A stretch of DNA of 45,857 nt from JACJXF01 sp964349045 (lineage in GTDB: Bacteria; Bacteroidota; Bacteroidia; Bacteroidales; GCA-2748055), in contig CAYGFI010000017.1 of the NCBI GenBank assembly GCA_964349045.1, forward strand, positions 1 to 45,857, read 5' to 3'. Both the position numbers and the translations under genes were made by a program. Position 1 is the stretch's first letter, and every line of letters begins with the position of its first letter. Of this stretch, positions 24,377 to 32,498 are shown piece by piece. Below the pieces are notes generated by a model. It saw only the letters and a program-made list of their open reading frames with translations. It was not told the origin of the DNA and did no database searches.

Positions 24377-25191
24377 TAATATTGCTCCTTCTCATTTGGA
24401 AAGTCCTGCGACCTGACATCCGAAATATAATTCTGAATGGCTCCCAGCATTTCTGCATGCAGGTTATGATATCTTCTCAGGAACCGGGGTGAAAACTCCT
24501 GGGTAATGCCAAGCATATCGTGAAGAACCAATACCTGTCCGTCAACATACATGCCGGCGCCAATGCCAATGACAGGTATTTTTCTTTCTTCAGCGACTTT
24601 TTTCCCCAGAAGGGCAGGAATTTTTTCAAGAACCAGTGCAAAGCAACCGGCTTCCTCAAGAATTTGAGAGTCTTTGATAAGTTTATCTGCTTCTTCGGTT
24701 TCGGTAGCCCTGACAGTATAAGTACCGAATTTATGGATCGACTGGGGGGTAAGTCCGAGATGCCCCATTACCGGTATTCCCGCACTTAATATACGTTCAA
24801 CAGATTCACGGATTTCACTGCCACCCTCCAGTTTTACTGCATGGGCGCCGGTTTCTTTCATAATCCGAATAGAGGATTGCAAAGCTTCAATGGAGTTCCC
24901 CTGGTAAGTGCCGAAGGGCAGATCTACTACTACCAGGGCCCTGTTCACCGCTTTTACCACTCCCGATGCATGATAAATCATCTCGTTCAGAGTAATGGGA
25001 ACTGTTGTCTGGTTTCCTGCCATCACGTTCGAAGCGGAATCTCCAACGAGAATGATATCAATACCGGCCTGGTCAAGGATCCTGGCCATTGAATAATCAT
25101 ACCCGGTGAGCATGGCAATTTTTTCACCTTTAAGCTTCATCTCGTTTATCACATGCGTGGTGACACGTTTAACTGTACTATGAATGGGCAT
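24376..25191 (-). CDS. panB: 3-methyl-2-oxobutanoate hydroxymethyltransferase
   Basis: A 271-residue enzyme that makes ketopantoate from 2-oxoisovalerate and methylene-tetrahydrofolate, the first committed step of pantothenate and CoA synthesis. AMLTGYDYSMARILDQAGIDIILVGDS carries the metal-binding aspartate in VGDS. GHLGLTPQS and PVIGIGAGMYVDGQVLVLHDMLG are further family signatures. The length is normal. It is followed by the pseudouridine synthase gene with a one-base overlap. A near-match to the -7 box (GAACTTTG on the minus strand, 25214-25221) lies about 25 bases upstream of the ATG. No panC or panD is nearby. Confidence 0.96.
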   Translation of the reverse strand: MPIHSTVKRVTTHVINEMKLKGEKIAMLTGYDYSMARILDQAGIDIILVGDSASNVMAGNQTTVPITLNEMIYHASGVVKAVNRALVVVDLPFGTYQGNSIEALQSSIRIMKETGAHAVKLEGGSEIRESVERILSAGIPVMGHLGLTPQSIHKFGTYTVRATETEEADKLIKDSQILEEAGCFALVLEKIPALLGKKVAEERKIPVIGIGAGMYVDGQVLVLHDMLGITQEFSPRFLRRYHNLHAEMLGAIQNYISDVRSQDFPNEKEQY

Positions 25192-25418
25192 TTTATTTAT
25201 TTTTAAAGGGATACAAAGTTCACATAAATTTAAATTATATCCTATGAGAAGTCAATTTTTTACAACTTTCTGACTTTTTGTCACTTTTTAGAAAGGGTAT
25301 TTTCAGTTCTTCGGGACAACCAGTAGCAAAAATGTCACGATTTAGCCGCATTTTAACGTTGGCATAAGTATTGACAATATTTAACCGATCAGAAATCAAA
25401 AATTAAAATAAAAATAAA

Positions 25419-27335
25419 ATGGGTAAAATTATTGGAATTGACTTAGGAACAACTAACTCCTGCGTTTCAGTTATGGAAGGCAATGAGCCTGTGGTTATTC
25501 CAAATTCAGAAGGAAAGAGAACCACTCCCTCCGTAGTGGCATTTGTTGAAAATGGCGAAAGAAAAATCGGAGATCCGGCTAAACGTCAGGCCATAACCAA
25601 TGCAGCAAAAACTGTTTTTTCAATAAAGCGATTCATGGGTGAGACGTTTGATAAAGTTCAGAAAGAAATCAAACGCGTTCCATATAAAGTAATAAAGGGT
25701 GAAAACAATACTCCCAGGGTACTGATCGATGACCGCAAATATTCCCCTCAGGAAATCTCGGCTATGATTCTTCAGAAAATGAAGAAAACCGCAGAAGATT
25801 ACCTGGGTCAGGAAGTTACTGATGCTGTTATTACGGTTCCTGCATATTTCAGCGATTCACAACGGCAAGCCACCAAAGAAGCCGGAGAAATCGCAGGCCT
25901 TAATGTCAGAAGGATCATCAATGAACCAACTGCAGCTTCCCTTGCTTACGGTCTCGACAAACGTAGCAGGGACATGAAGATTGCTGTTTTCGACCTGGGT
26001 GGGGGAACTTTTGATATTTCAGTTCTGGAGCTTGGTGATGGCGTTTTTGAAGTAAAATCGACTAATGGTGACACTCACCTTGGAGGTGATGATTTCGACC
26101 AGACCATCATCGACTGGCTTGCTGAAGAGTTCAAAAAAGATGAAGGTATTGATCTGAAGAGGGATCCTATGGCATTGCAACGTTTAAAAGAAGCTGCAGA
26201 AAAAGCCAAAATAGAACTCTCCAGCTCATCCAGCACCGAAATCAACCTGCCGTATATCATGCCGGTAGATGGTATTCCTAAACACCTTGTAAAAACCTTA
26301 ACCCGGTCTAAATTCGAGAGTCTTGCCGATAGCCTTATACAGTCGACCGTTGAGCCTTGCAGAAAAGCTCTTAAGGATGCCGGTATGACCGCGTCTGATA
26401 TTGATGAAGTTATACTTGTAGGCGGATCAACAAGAATTCCAGCCATTCAGGCTATCGTTGAAAAATTCTTCGGAAAATCTCCTTCTAAAGGAGTAAATCC
26501 CGATGAAGTAGTTGCTGTTGGTGCAGCTATACAGGGCGGTGTACTTACGGGTGAAGTAAAAGACGTATTGCTCCTCGATGTTACCCCACTTTCCCTGGGT
26601 ATCGAAACCATGGGTGGAGTGTTTACACGACTTATCGAATCAAATACCACCATCCCTACAAAAAAATCGGAAACTTTTACTACTGCATCTGATAACCAGC
26701 CTTCGGTTGAGATTCACATCCTGCAGGGTGAAAGACCAATGGCAAGGGATAATAAAACCATTGGGAAATTTCATCTTGACGGTATTCCGCCTGCTTCCAG
26801 AGGAGTTCCCCAGATTGAGGTCTCATTCGATATCGATGCAAACGGGATCCTTAATGTACACGCTAAGGACAAAGGTACCGGTAAAGAACACAGCATACGT
26901 ATAGAAGCCTCATCAGGATTGAGCGATTCAGAAATCGAAAAAATGAAGCGCGAAGCCAAAGAAAATGAAGAATCTGATAAGAAAGCCCGGGAGAAAGTCG
27001 ACAAAATGAATGCTGCCGATAGTCTTATCTTCCAGACCGACAAACAGCTCAAGGAATTCGGCGATAAAATTCCTGCTGATAAAAAAGAAGCTATCGAAGA
27101 GGCCGCCAAAAAACTAAAGGAAGCTCATAAATCGGAAGATATAGACGCTATTGACAAAGCAACAGAAGAACTGAATAAAGTATGGTCGGCCGCATCTGAA
27201 GAGATGTATAAAGCCAGCCAGACCCAGGGAGCTCAACCTCAACCTGAACCGGAAACTGAAAGTACTTCAGCCGGTAAGGAGAAAACTAAAAGTGACCAGG
27301 AAGTTACCGATGTTGACTTTGAGGAAGTCAAGTAA
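25419..27335 (+). CDS. dnaK: Hsp70 chaperone DnaK
   Basis: A 638-residue cytoplasmic chaperone. The ATPase domain (1 to about 385) has IGIDLGTTNSCVSV, IINEPTAASLAYGLDK, FDLGGGTFDIS and VILVGGSTRIPAIQ. The linker DVLLLDVTPLSLGIETMGG leads into the peptide-binding domain, then a helical lid and a charged tail ending TDVDFEEVK, close to the conserved bacterial ending. DnaK folds and rescues proteins with DnaJ and GrpE, neither of which is in the window. The 227-base upstream region has no CIRCE-type inverted repeat that I can see; a heat-shock regulator is not evident. Confidence 0.98.
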   Translation: MGKIIGIDLGTTNSCVSVMEGNEPVVIPNSEGKRTTPSVVAFVENGERKIGDPAKRQAITNAAKTVFSIKRFMGETFDKVQKEIKRVPYKVIKGENNTPRVLIDDRKYSPQEISAMILQKMKKTAEDYLGQEVTDAVITVPAYFSDSQRQATKEAGEIAGLNVRRIINEPTAASLAYGLDKRSRDMKIAVFDLGGGTFDISVLELGDGVFEVKSTNGDTHLGGDDFDQTIIDWLAEEFKKDEGIDLKRDPMALQRLKEAAEKAKIELSSSSSTEINLPYIMPVDGIPKHLVKTLTRSKFESLADSLIQSTVEPCRKALKDAGMTASDIDEVILVGGSTRIPAIQAIVEKFFGKSPSKGVNPDEVVAVGAAIQGGVLTGEVKDVLLLDVTPLSLGIETMGGVFTRLIESNTTIPTKKSETFTTASDNQPSVEIHILQGERPMARDNKTIGKFHLDGIPPASRGVPQIEVSFDIDANGILNVHAKDKGTGKEHSIRIEASSGLSDSEIEKMKREAKENEESDKKAREKVDKMNAADSLIFQTDKQLKEFGDKIPADKKEAIEEAAKKLKEAHKSEDIDAIDKATEELNKVWSAASEEMYKASQTQGAQPQPEPETESTSAGKEKTKSDQEVTDVDFEEVK

Positions 27336-27372
27336 GCCTTCCTGGCGCTGATAAAGAGTCCTGAGTCAGGAT

Positions 27373-27446
27373 AAAAGATAAAAGGATAAAGATAAAAGTG
27401 TGACTTTCACGATATATAAACTTTTATCTTTATACTTTTATCTTTT
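27373..27446. terminator. Long hairpin downstream of dnaK
   Basis: The arms at 27373-27398 (AAAAGATAAAAGGATAAAG...) and 27421-27446 are complementary over 26 bases with one mismatch, around a 22-base loop. The sequence is almost only A, G, T repeats of GATAAAAG. It lies 37 bases after the dnaK stop and is followed by GTCTTTTT, so it may end dnaK transcription. It is also a small inverted array of a GATAAA-type unit. Confidence 0.55.
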
Positions 27447-27455
27447 GTCTTTTTG

Positions 27456-27463
27456 TAGATTTG
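27456..27463 (+). promoter_or_regulatory. Bacteroidota -7 promoter box for the MORN-repeat gene
   Basis: TAGATTTG matches TAnnTTTG fully and lies 33 bases before ATG 27497, directly after the long hairpin. It makes the MORN gene a separate transcript from dnaK. Confidence 0.4.
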
Positions 27464-27496
27464 TCATAAATCTTCCACTTCAATAAATATTCTGAT

Positions 27497-28282
27497 ATGA
27501 AAAGCAAAATCATCCTGCTGTCTCTCTCATTTTTCCTCCTTGTACCAGGAATATTTGCGCAGGATGTTGCTGTAAACCAATACGACCCCGATGGCAAAAA
27601 AACAGGGATATGGGAAACCTATTATGATAACGGAAAAATCAAATCTACAGGGAGTTTTAAACAAGGTCATCCTGTTGGCGAATTGTTGAAATATTACCCG
27701 GGAGGAATTCTACAGGCCAGCATGTACTTTGATGAAAGCGGTAAAAACTTTTTTGTAAAGATGTATTACCAGACAGGAAAACTTGCAGCCGAAGGAAAAT
27801 ACATTCTTCAAAAGAAAGACTCGATCTGGAATTATTATTCATCCTACGATTACAGGAAAGTTTTTACCGAAACCTTTCTGATGGGTAAAAAACACGGCGT
27901 AAGCTATAAGTTTTATAACGGGGGAAAGCCGTCGGAGTACTTGGAATGGCAAAATGACCTGAAGAACGGAAAATGGGAACAGTACTTTGAGAACGGCCAG
28001 ATAAGACTAACCGGAACCTACCTTGCAGATACGCTCAATGGAAGTTTTATAAGTTATAATCCCGACGGAAGCCTGTCCATTAAAGGAAACTACACCAACG
28101 GATCAATGGACGGAACGTGGACATATTACAATGAGGCGGGAGAAATTGATCTTGCAGTTGAATATAAAGATGGGATAATGCTTCCTAATGCTGAAATGGA
28201 TAAACGGATCGAGGAATTCTCTAAAAAGGTTAAAGATGCGATCGGGAACCTTGATGAAACAGAAATCCCTGAATTTCAGTAA
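27497..28282 (+). CDS. Exported MORN-repeat protein
   Basis: A 261-residue protein with a signal peptide (IILLSLSFFLLVPGIFAQ) and about seven repeats of the MORN_2 type. Examples are KKTGIWETYYDNGKIKSTG, KNGKWEQYFENGQIRLTGTY and MDGTWTYYNEAGEIDLAVEY. Such repeats form an extended beta-hairpin stack. Many annotations call these proteins YwqK-family antitoxins, but there is no toxin gene here and the protein is exported, so I do not use that name. It is followed by the sorted subtilase after 44 bases and may be co-transcribed with it. The role is unknown; a surface or periplasmic binding scaffold is plausible. Confidence 0.8.
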   Translation: MKSKIILLSLSFFLLVPGIFAQDVAVNQYDPDGKKTGIWETYYDNGKIKSTGSFKQGHPVGELLKYYPGGILQASMYFDESGKNFFVKMYYQTGKLAAEGKYILQKKDSIWNYYSSYDYRKVFTETFLMGKKHGVSYKFYNGGKPSEYLEWQNDLKNGKWEQYFENGQIRLTGTYLADTLNGSFISYNPDGSLSIKGNYTNGSMDGTWTYYNEAGEIDLAVEYKDGIMLPNAEMDKRIEEFSKKVKDAIGNLDETEIPEFQ

Positions 28283-28326
28283 CTATTTTTTACGATGATT
28301 GTTTTACATACAGATCCATAAATGGA

Positions 28327-29973
28327 ATGAGAACACTCCTGTTTTTATCATTTCTCTTACTGTTGCCAAACGGTCTTTTCCCTCAAAAACTTTCTAACGG
28401 GCAATACTGGATCAGTCTTGCAGATAAAGAGGGAAATGATTATACTCTTTCAAATCCCTCTGCATTTCTCAGTGAACGATCGCTTGAACGCAGAGCACGA
28501 CAAAACATAAACCTTACACAGGAGGATTTGCCGGTCAGCAAAATTTACCTCGACAGTCTGGAAAACCTTGGATTAACCATTCTGGGCAGCTCCAGGTGGT
28601 TTAATGCTGTCATCATTGAAAGTTATGACACTCTCCTTCTCGATACACTGGATCATTTTTCTTTTGTTTCTGAATTCCACTTTAAAATCCCCAGAAAAAA
28701 AACCGTACCTGAAATCTCATTTTCAAAACGAACGGATTTCCCATTAAAAAATCAGGAACAATTTAATCTGGATTATGGTTTGTCCTACCCGCAAATTGCC
28801 TTCTTAAACGGTACCTCCCTGCACGAAATGGGTTACATGGGAAGTGATATCAGGATTGCAGTTATTGACGGAGGTTTCAACAGTGCAGATAGTATTGCAG
28901 CATTCGATAGCCTTTGGAAGGAAGGCCGCTTGCTTGGCTATCGTGATTTTAGCCGTTCAGGAACAGAATTCTTCCAGACGCATAGCCATGGAATGTCCGT
29001 GTTAAGTACAATGGCCGCCAATATACCGGGTGTAATTATTGGTACGGCGCCAAAAGCTTCTTATTACCTGCTAAAAAGTGAGATTGTTGAATCAGAAACC
29101 CCACTGGAAGAAGCTTTTTGGGTGCTTGCTGCCGAATATGCCGATAGTGCCGGGGCCGACATCATCAATAGTTCATTGGGATATTCGGAATTTGATGATC
29201 CTGAATTAAGTTATACTTATGACGATATGGACGGGAAAACTGCACTGGTTACGCGGGCAGCCGAAAAAGCTTTCAGTAAAGGGATGGTTGTGGTAATCAG
29301 CGCGGGAAATGAAGGAAATAAACCCTGGAAATATATCACGGCTCCATCCGATGGTCCGAATGTACTCTGCATTGGAGCCTCTGACACCGCAGGGATTATA
29401 GCTGCATACAGCTCCAGAGGGCCATCCTCTGACCAGAGGACAAAACCTGATATTCTGGCTGTTGGATATCAAGCCATGGTAGTCAATTCCCTTGGGTCGA
29501 TAAGTCCGGGATATGGAACGTCCTTTTCAGCCCCTCAGATTGCCGGGATGATAGCCTGTTTGTGGGAAGCCGCTCCGGAAAAAACAAACATCGAAATTAT
29601 CCGGTCTATCCGGAAGTCAGCATCGCTTTACTATAACCCAAACGATTCAGCCGGTTATGGAATCCCTGATTTTTTCACGGCACTCTATCTGCTGAAAATG
29701 CAGGTTCCTGTTAACATGGCAAATCGTCTCTCGATAGTACCCAATCCAAACTATGGTATTTTCGAAATTCGTTCTGATTTGTTTTCCGGAACAGATACAA
29801 AAATCACTATTTACAATCTCCCTGGCAAAAGTATCTACACGGGTATAAAAACGTTTGACAGCGGATATGCGCGTATCAGTGAGATGAACGGACAAAGTGC
29901 AGGAATGTATTTTGTTGTTGCCGAATCGGAAGGGAAGAAGTATTTTACCAATTTAATGATACTTAAACGATGA
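28327..29973 (+). CDS. Secreted S8 subtilisin-like protease with a type IX sorting domain
   Basis: A 548-residue protein with a signal peptide (TLLFLSFLLLLPNGLFPQ). An N-terminal propeptide-like region (NPSAFLSERSLERRARQ) precedes the S8 domain. The triad is D181 (IAVIDGG), H221 (SHGMSV) and S399 (GTSFSAPQ), all present. From about residue 470 a C-terminal module (LSIVPNPNYGIFEIRS to GMYFVVAESEGKKYFTNLMILKR) is a type A T9SS sorting signal, so the enzyme should leave the cell through the type IX system and be attached to the surface or released. It degrades protein, probably for nutrition. Its stop overlaps the xseA start (ATGA), an odd partner for a secreted protease. Confidence 0.92.
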   Translation: MRTLLFLSFLLLLPNGLFPQKLSNGQYWISLADKEGNDYTLSNPSAFLSERSLERRARQNINLTQEDLPVSKIYLDSLENLGLTILGSSRWFNAVIIESYDTLLLDTLDHFSFVSEFHFKIPRKKTVPEISFSKRTDFPLKNQEQFNLDYGLSYPQIAFLNGTSLHEMGYMGSDIRIAVIDGGFNSADSIAAFDSLWKEGRLLGYRDFSRSGTEFFQTHSHGMSVLSTMAANIPGVIIGTAPKASYYLLKSEIVESETPLEEAFWVLAAEYADSAGADIINSSLGYSEFDDPELSYTYDDMDGKTALVTRAAEKAFSKGMVVVISAGNEGNKPWKYITAPSDGPNVLCIGASDTAGIIAAYSSRGPSSDQRTKPDILAVGYQAMVVNSLGSISPGYGTSFSAPQIAGMIACLWEAAPEKTNIEIIRSIRKSASLYYNPNDSAGYGIPDFFTALYLLKMQVPVNMANRLSIVPNPNYGIFEIRSDLFSGTDTKITIYNLPGKSIYTGIKTFDSGYARISEMNGQSAGMYFVVAESEGKKYFTNLMILKR

Positions 29974-31352
29974 AAGCTGACAGCCTCAGTTTGAGTCAGC
30001 TAAATCAGAGGATTAAGTCTGTACTCCAAACAGCATTTACCGATCCTCTCTGGGTTACGGCGGAAATCAGCGAGTTAAGGGTGAACAGTTCCGGTCACTG
30101 CTATATGGAACTCATTGAAAAAGCTGGCGACAGTGATCAGATCCTTGCGAAGATAAAGGCCACTATCTGGTCGTTTACCTTTCGAATGCTAGCTCCCTAT
30201 TTTGAGACTACTACCGGGTACCGGTTAGATGCAGGCCTTAAAGTACTGATTAGGGTACAGCCTGAGTTTCATGAGGTTTATGGCATAAACTTAATTATCA
30301 AAGATATTGACCCCAGTTATACCCTGGGCGACCTTGCCCGGAAAAAGCAGGAGATTCTCAGAAAACTGCAATCGGACGGTGTAATCGACATGAACCGGAT
30401 GCTTCCATTTCCTCAGGTACCGCAACGGATTGCCGTTATATCTTCAGAAACGGCTGCAGGATATGGCGATTTCATGGATACACTTATTCATAATATAAAG
30501 GGATTTTATTTCCGCTCGGAGCTATTTTCCGCACAGGTTCAGGGCGAAAAAGCGGCTGATTCAATAATCAGCGCTCTTGAAAGGATTTACCAACGCGAAG
30601 ACGAATTCGACGTGGTTGTAGTTATCAGGGGTGGCGGCGCGCAATCGGATCTGGAATGCTTTAACAACTATAACCTGGTTTATCATATTACACAGTTTCC
30701 ACTGCCGGTTATCAGTGGTATCGGGCACGAAAGAGATGAAACTATAACTGATATCGTTGCTCACACCTCAGTTAAAACACCTACTGCTGTGGCAGAATTC
30801 CTGATTGAAAAATTAAATGAATTTGATGATTTACTGGAAATCTTTAAGGAAGATCTGGTTACAATGACGGGAAAAAAAATCGCTGATGAAAAGGAAAAAA
30901 TAAATCTGTTTTCACAGAGTACTTTTTACCTCGTTCATCAAAACCTGAATCAGGAAAGCAGTTATCTGGCAACATCTCTTAACAGGCTTAAACTTCTTGT
31001 TCAGCAGTTTAGCAGTCTTAAGGACTATGCTCTTATAAACTACAGTCACAGGATCGGTTTTGACTATAACCGCCATCTGAAATCGGAATACAATTACCTG
31101 GAACTGATTTCCTCACGAATGCTCCGAATCCTTTTCATCTCAATCAAATCAAAGAATGATCGATTATCTGTTTATGAAAAAAATCTTGATTACCTCCGGC
31201 CTGAAAAGGTTTTAATGAGAGGATATTCAATTAGTTCATCGGGTGGAAGGATTATTAAAAGGGCAAAAGATCTCAAAGCAGGTGATGAACTTACAACTAA
31301 ATTTTTTACGGGTAGTTCTGTGAGTATTGTTAAAAAAACAAATAATTCATAA
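29970..31352 (+). CDS. xseA: Exodeoxyribonuclease VII large subunit
   Basis: A 460-residue catalytic subunit of the nuclease that degrades single-stranded DNA from both ends. The N-terminal OB-fold (LWVTAEISELRVNSSGHCYMELIEK) is followed by the catalytic domain with QRIAVISSETAAGYGDFM, VVVIRGGGAQSDLECFN and PVISGIGHERDETITDIVAHTSVKTPTAVAEFLI, and then a long coiled coil and the C-terminal RPEKVLMRGYSI. Length and motifs are complete. It overlaps the subtilase by 4 bases and lies 9 bases before xseB, with which it forms the complex. Confidence 0.97.
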   Translation: MKADSLSLSQLNQRIKSVLQTAFTDPLWVTAEISELRVNSSGHCYMELIEKAGDSDQILAKIKATIWSFTFRMLAPYFETTTGYRLDAGLKVLIRVQPEFHEVYGINLIIKDIDPSYTLGDLARKKQEILRKLQSDGVIDMNRMLPFPQVPQRIAVISSETAAGYGDFMDTLIHNIKGFYFRSELFSAQVQGEKAADSIISALERIYQREDEFDVVVVIRGGGAQSDLECFNNYNLVYHITQFPLPVISGIGHERDETITDIVAHTSVKTPTAVAEFLIEKLNEFDDLLEIFKEDLVTMTGKKIADEKEKINLFSQSTFYLVHQNLNQESSYLATSLNRLKLLVQQFSSLKDYALINYSHRIGFDYNRHLKSEYNYLELISSRMLRILFISIKSKNDRLSVYEKNLDYLRPEKVLMRGYSISSSGGRIIKRAKDLKAGDELTTKFFTGSSVSIVKKTNNS

Positions 31353-31361
31353 TTTTAAAAC

Positions 31362-31574
31362 ATGGCCAGGCAACAAATAAAATATTCCGATGCAATTTCA
31401 GAGATCGAAGAAATACTTGAACTGATAGAGACCGGAGAACTTGATGTTGATGAATTAACGGGTAAAGTTAAAAGAGTTACTCAGCTTATACAGCTTTGCA
31501 AGTTAAAACTTCATGATGCTGATGAAGACATTAAACGCATATTAAACCAGGAAAAATCCGGTGATAACGATTAA
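31362..31574 (+). CDS. xseB: Exodeoxyribonuclease VII small subunit
   Basis: A 70-residue all-helical protein. YSDAISEIEEILELIETGELDVDELTGKVKRVTQLIQLCKLKL is the typical XseB pattern of a helical hairpin that caps the coiled coil of XseA. It is 9 bases after xseA. Its stop codon overlaps that of the convergent trypsin-like gene by 3-4 bases, so the two transcripts must read into each other. Confidence 0.93.
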   Translation: MARQQIKYSDAISEIEEILELIETGELDVDELTGKVKRVTQLIQLCKLKLHDADEDIKRILNQEKSGDND

Positions 31575-32392
31575 TCACAGAAAGCGCTTGAATCAGGATC
31601 GAGTTCCATTTTTGTCTCCAGGTATTCAAGCACGTGTCCTATTTCCAATGCAAATCCGACCCTGATGGTTGCATTCAGAAAAAACTCCCTGGCAATTTTT
31701 TTAATCTGACTCTGGCCTGCACCCATAACTTGTGCAAGATCAACATCAAAGAAATTGGATTTGCCTTCCTGTTCTTTTAGAACTTTAAGATTCGTATCAA
31801 TTATTTCAATTAATTCTTTATACGCTTTGACAAATCCCATTTCCTTATTCATAACCACTCCTAAAACCCGACCGGTAGAAACATCGATAAGAGGAGCTCC
31901 GGAATTGCCCGGTTTAATGGTACCATCATACTGAAGGAAGCTTAATCCTTTGGAATTGGTATAGTGTGAAGATAATACCCCGGTTTTAAGAGCCATGTTT
32001 TTATGCTCAGCCTGGTAACCGATTACGGCAACTGAAAGACCGATTTTAACCTCGCAGGATTTACATAATATCAGGGTAGGAACTTTTTCAAATTCAGGAA
32101 AGTCGGCAGGAATAATTACAATTCCCAGATTATCGAATTCACCTTTATCAGGAAGACGTTTAAGAAAATCATCATATCTCAATTTAACACTTGCGTACCC
32201 GGTTGTACCATCTTCAATAAAAAACCTGATCTGAACCTCTAAGGCATCTTTGACATGGTAGATCATATCGTCAGTAACTATCTGATTTCCAACTTTGAAA
32301 CCGGATATCGCCATAACTATTACATTGGAGGAACTGTAAAAATCAATCGCACAAACTGATCTGCAACTTTTCTGCCAAATTTCCGTGTACAT
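31571..32392 (-). CDS. Trypsin-like fold protein with a degraded catalytic triad
   Basis: A 273-residue protein without a signal peptide, so probably cytoplasmic. The fold is clear from GFKVGNQIVTDDMIYHV, FDNLGIVIIP, VAVIGYQAE and IKPGNSGAPLID, the order found in HtrA-like serine peptidases. In those, TNxH carries the histidine and DLA the aspartate. Here the aligned positions are M43 and N88; only the serine S164 is kept. H46 and D87 lie nearby and could substitute, so activity cannot be excluded. After residue 210 is a region with no recognised domain (VDLAQVMGAGQSQIKKIAREF). It is convergent with xseB and alone on its strand. A binding or regulatory role is possible. Confidence 0.75.
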   Translation of the reverse strand: MYTEIWQKSCRSVCAIDFYSSSNVIVMAISGFKVGNQIVTDDMIYHVKDALEVQIRFFIEDGTTGYASVKLRYDDFLKRLPDKGEFDNLGIVIIPADFPEFEKVPTLILCKSCEVKIGLSVAVIGYQAEHKNMALKTGVLSSHYTNSKGLSFLQYDGTIKPGNSGAPLIDVSTGRVLGVVMNKEMGFVKAYKELIEIIDTNLKVLKEQEGKSNFFDVDLAQVMGAGQSQIKKIAREFFLNATIRVGFALEIGHVLEYLETKMELDPDSSAFCD

Positions 32393-32498
32393 AATTTATA
32401 CGTTAAGCTATTTAAAGAAAAGCATATCGTGCTTAATTCTGACTACCAGAAAAAATACTTTTAACGATATTTTTTTACAAAGAAATTTGTTTTTTTCT

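Noticed and set aside
27497..28282. YwqK-family antitoxin of a toxin-antitoxin system
   Set aside because: The MORN repeats alone trigger that name; the protein has a signal peptide and no toxin gene is adjacent.
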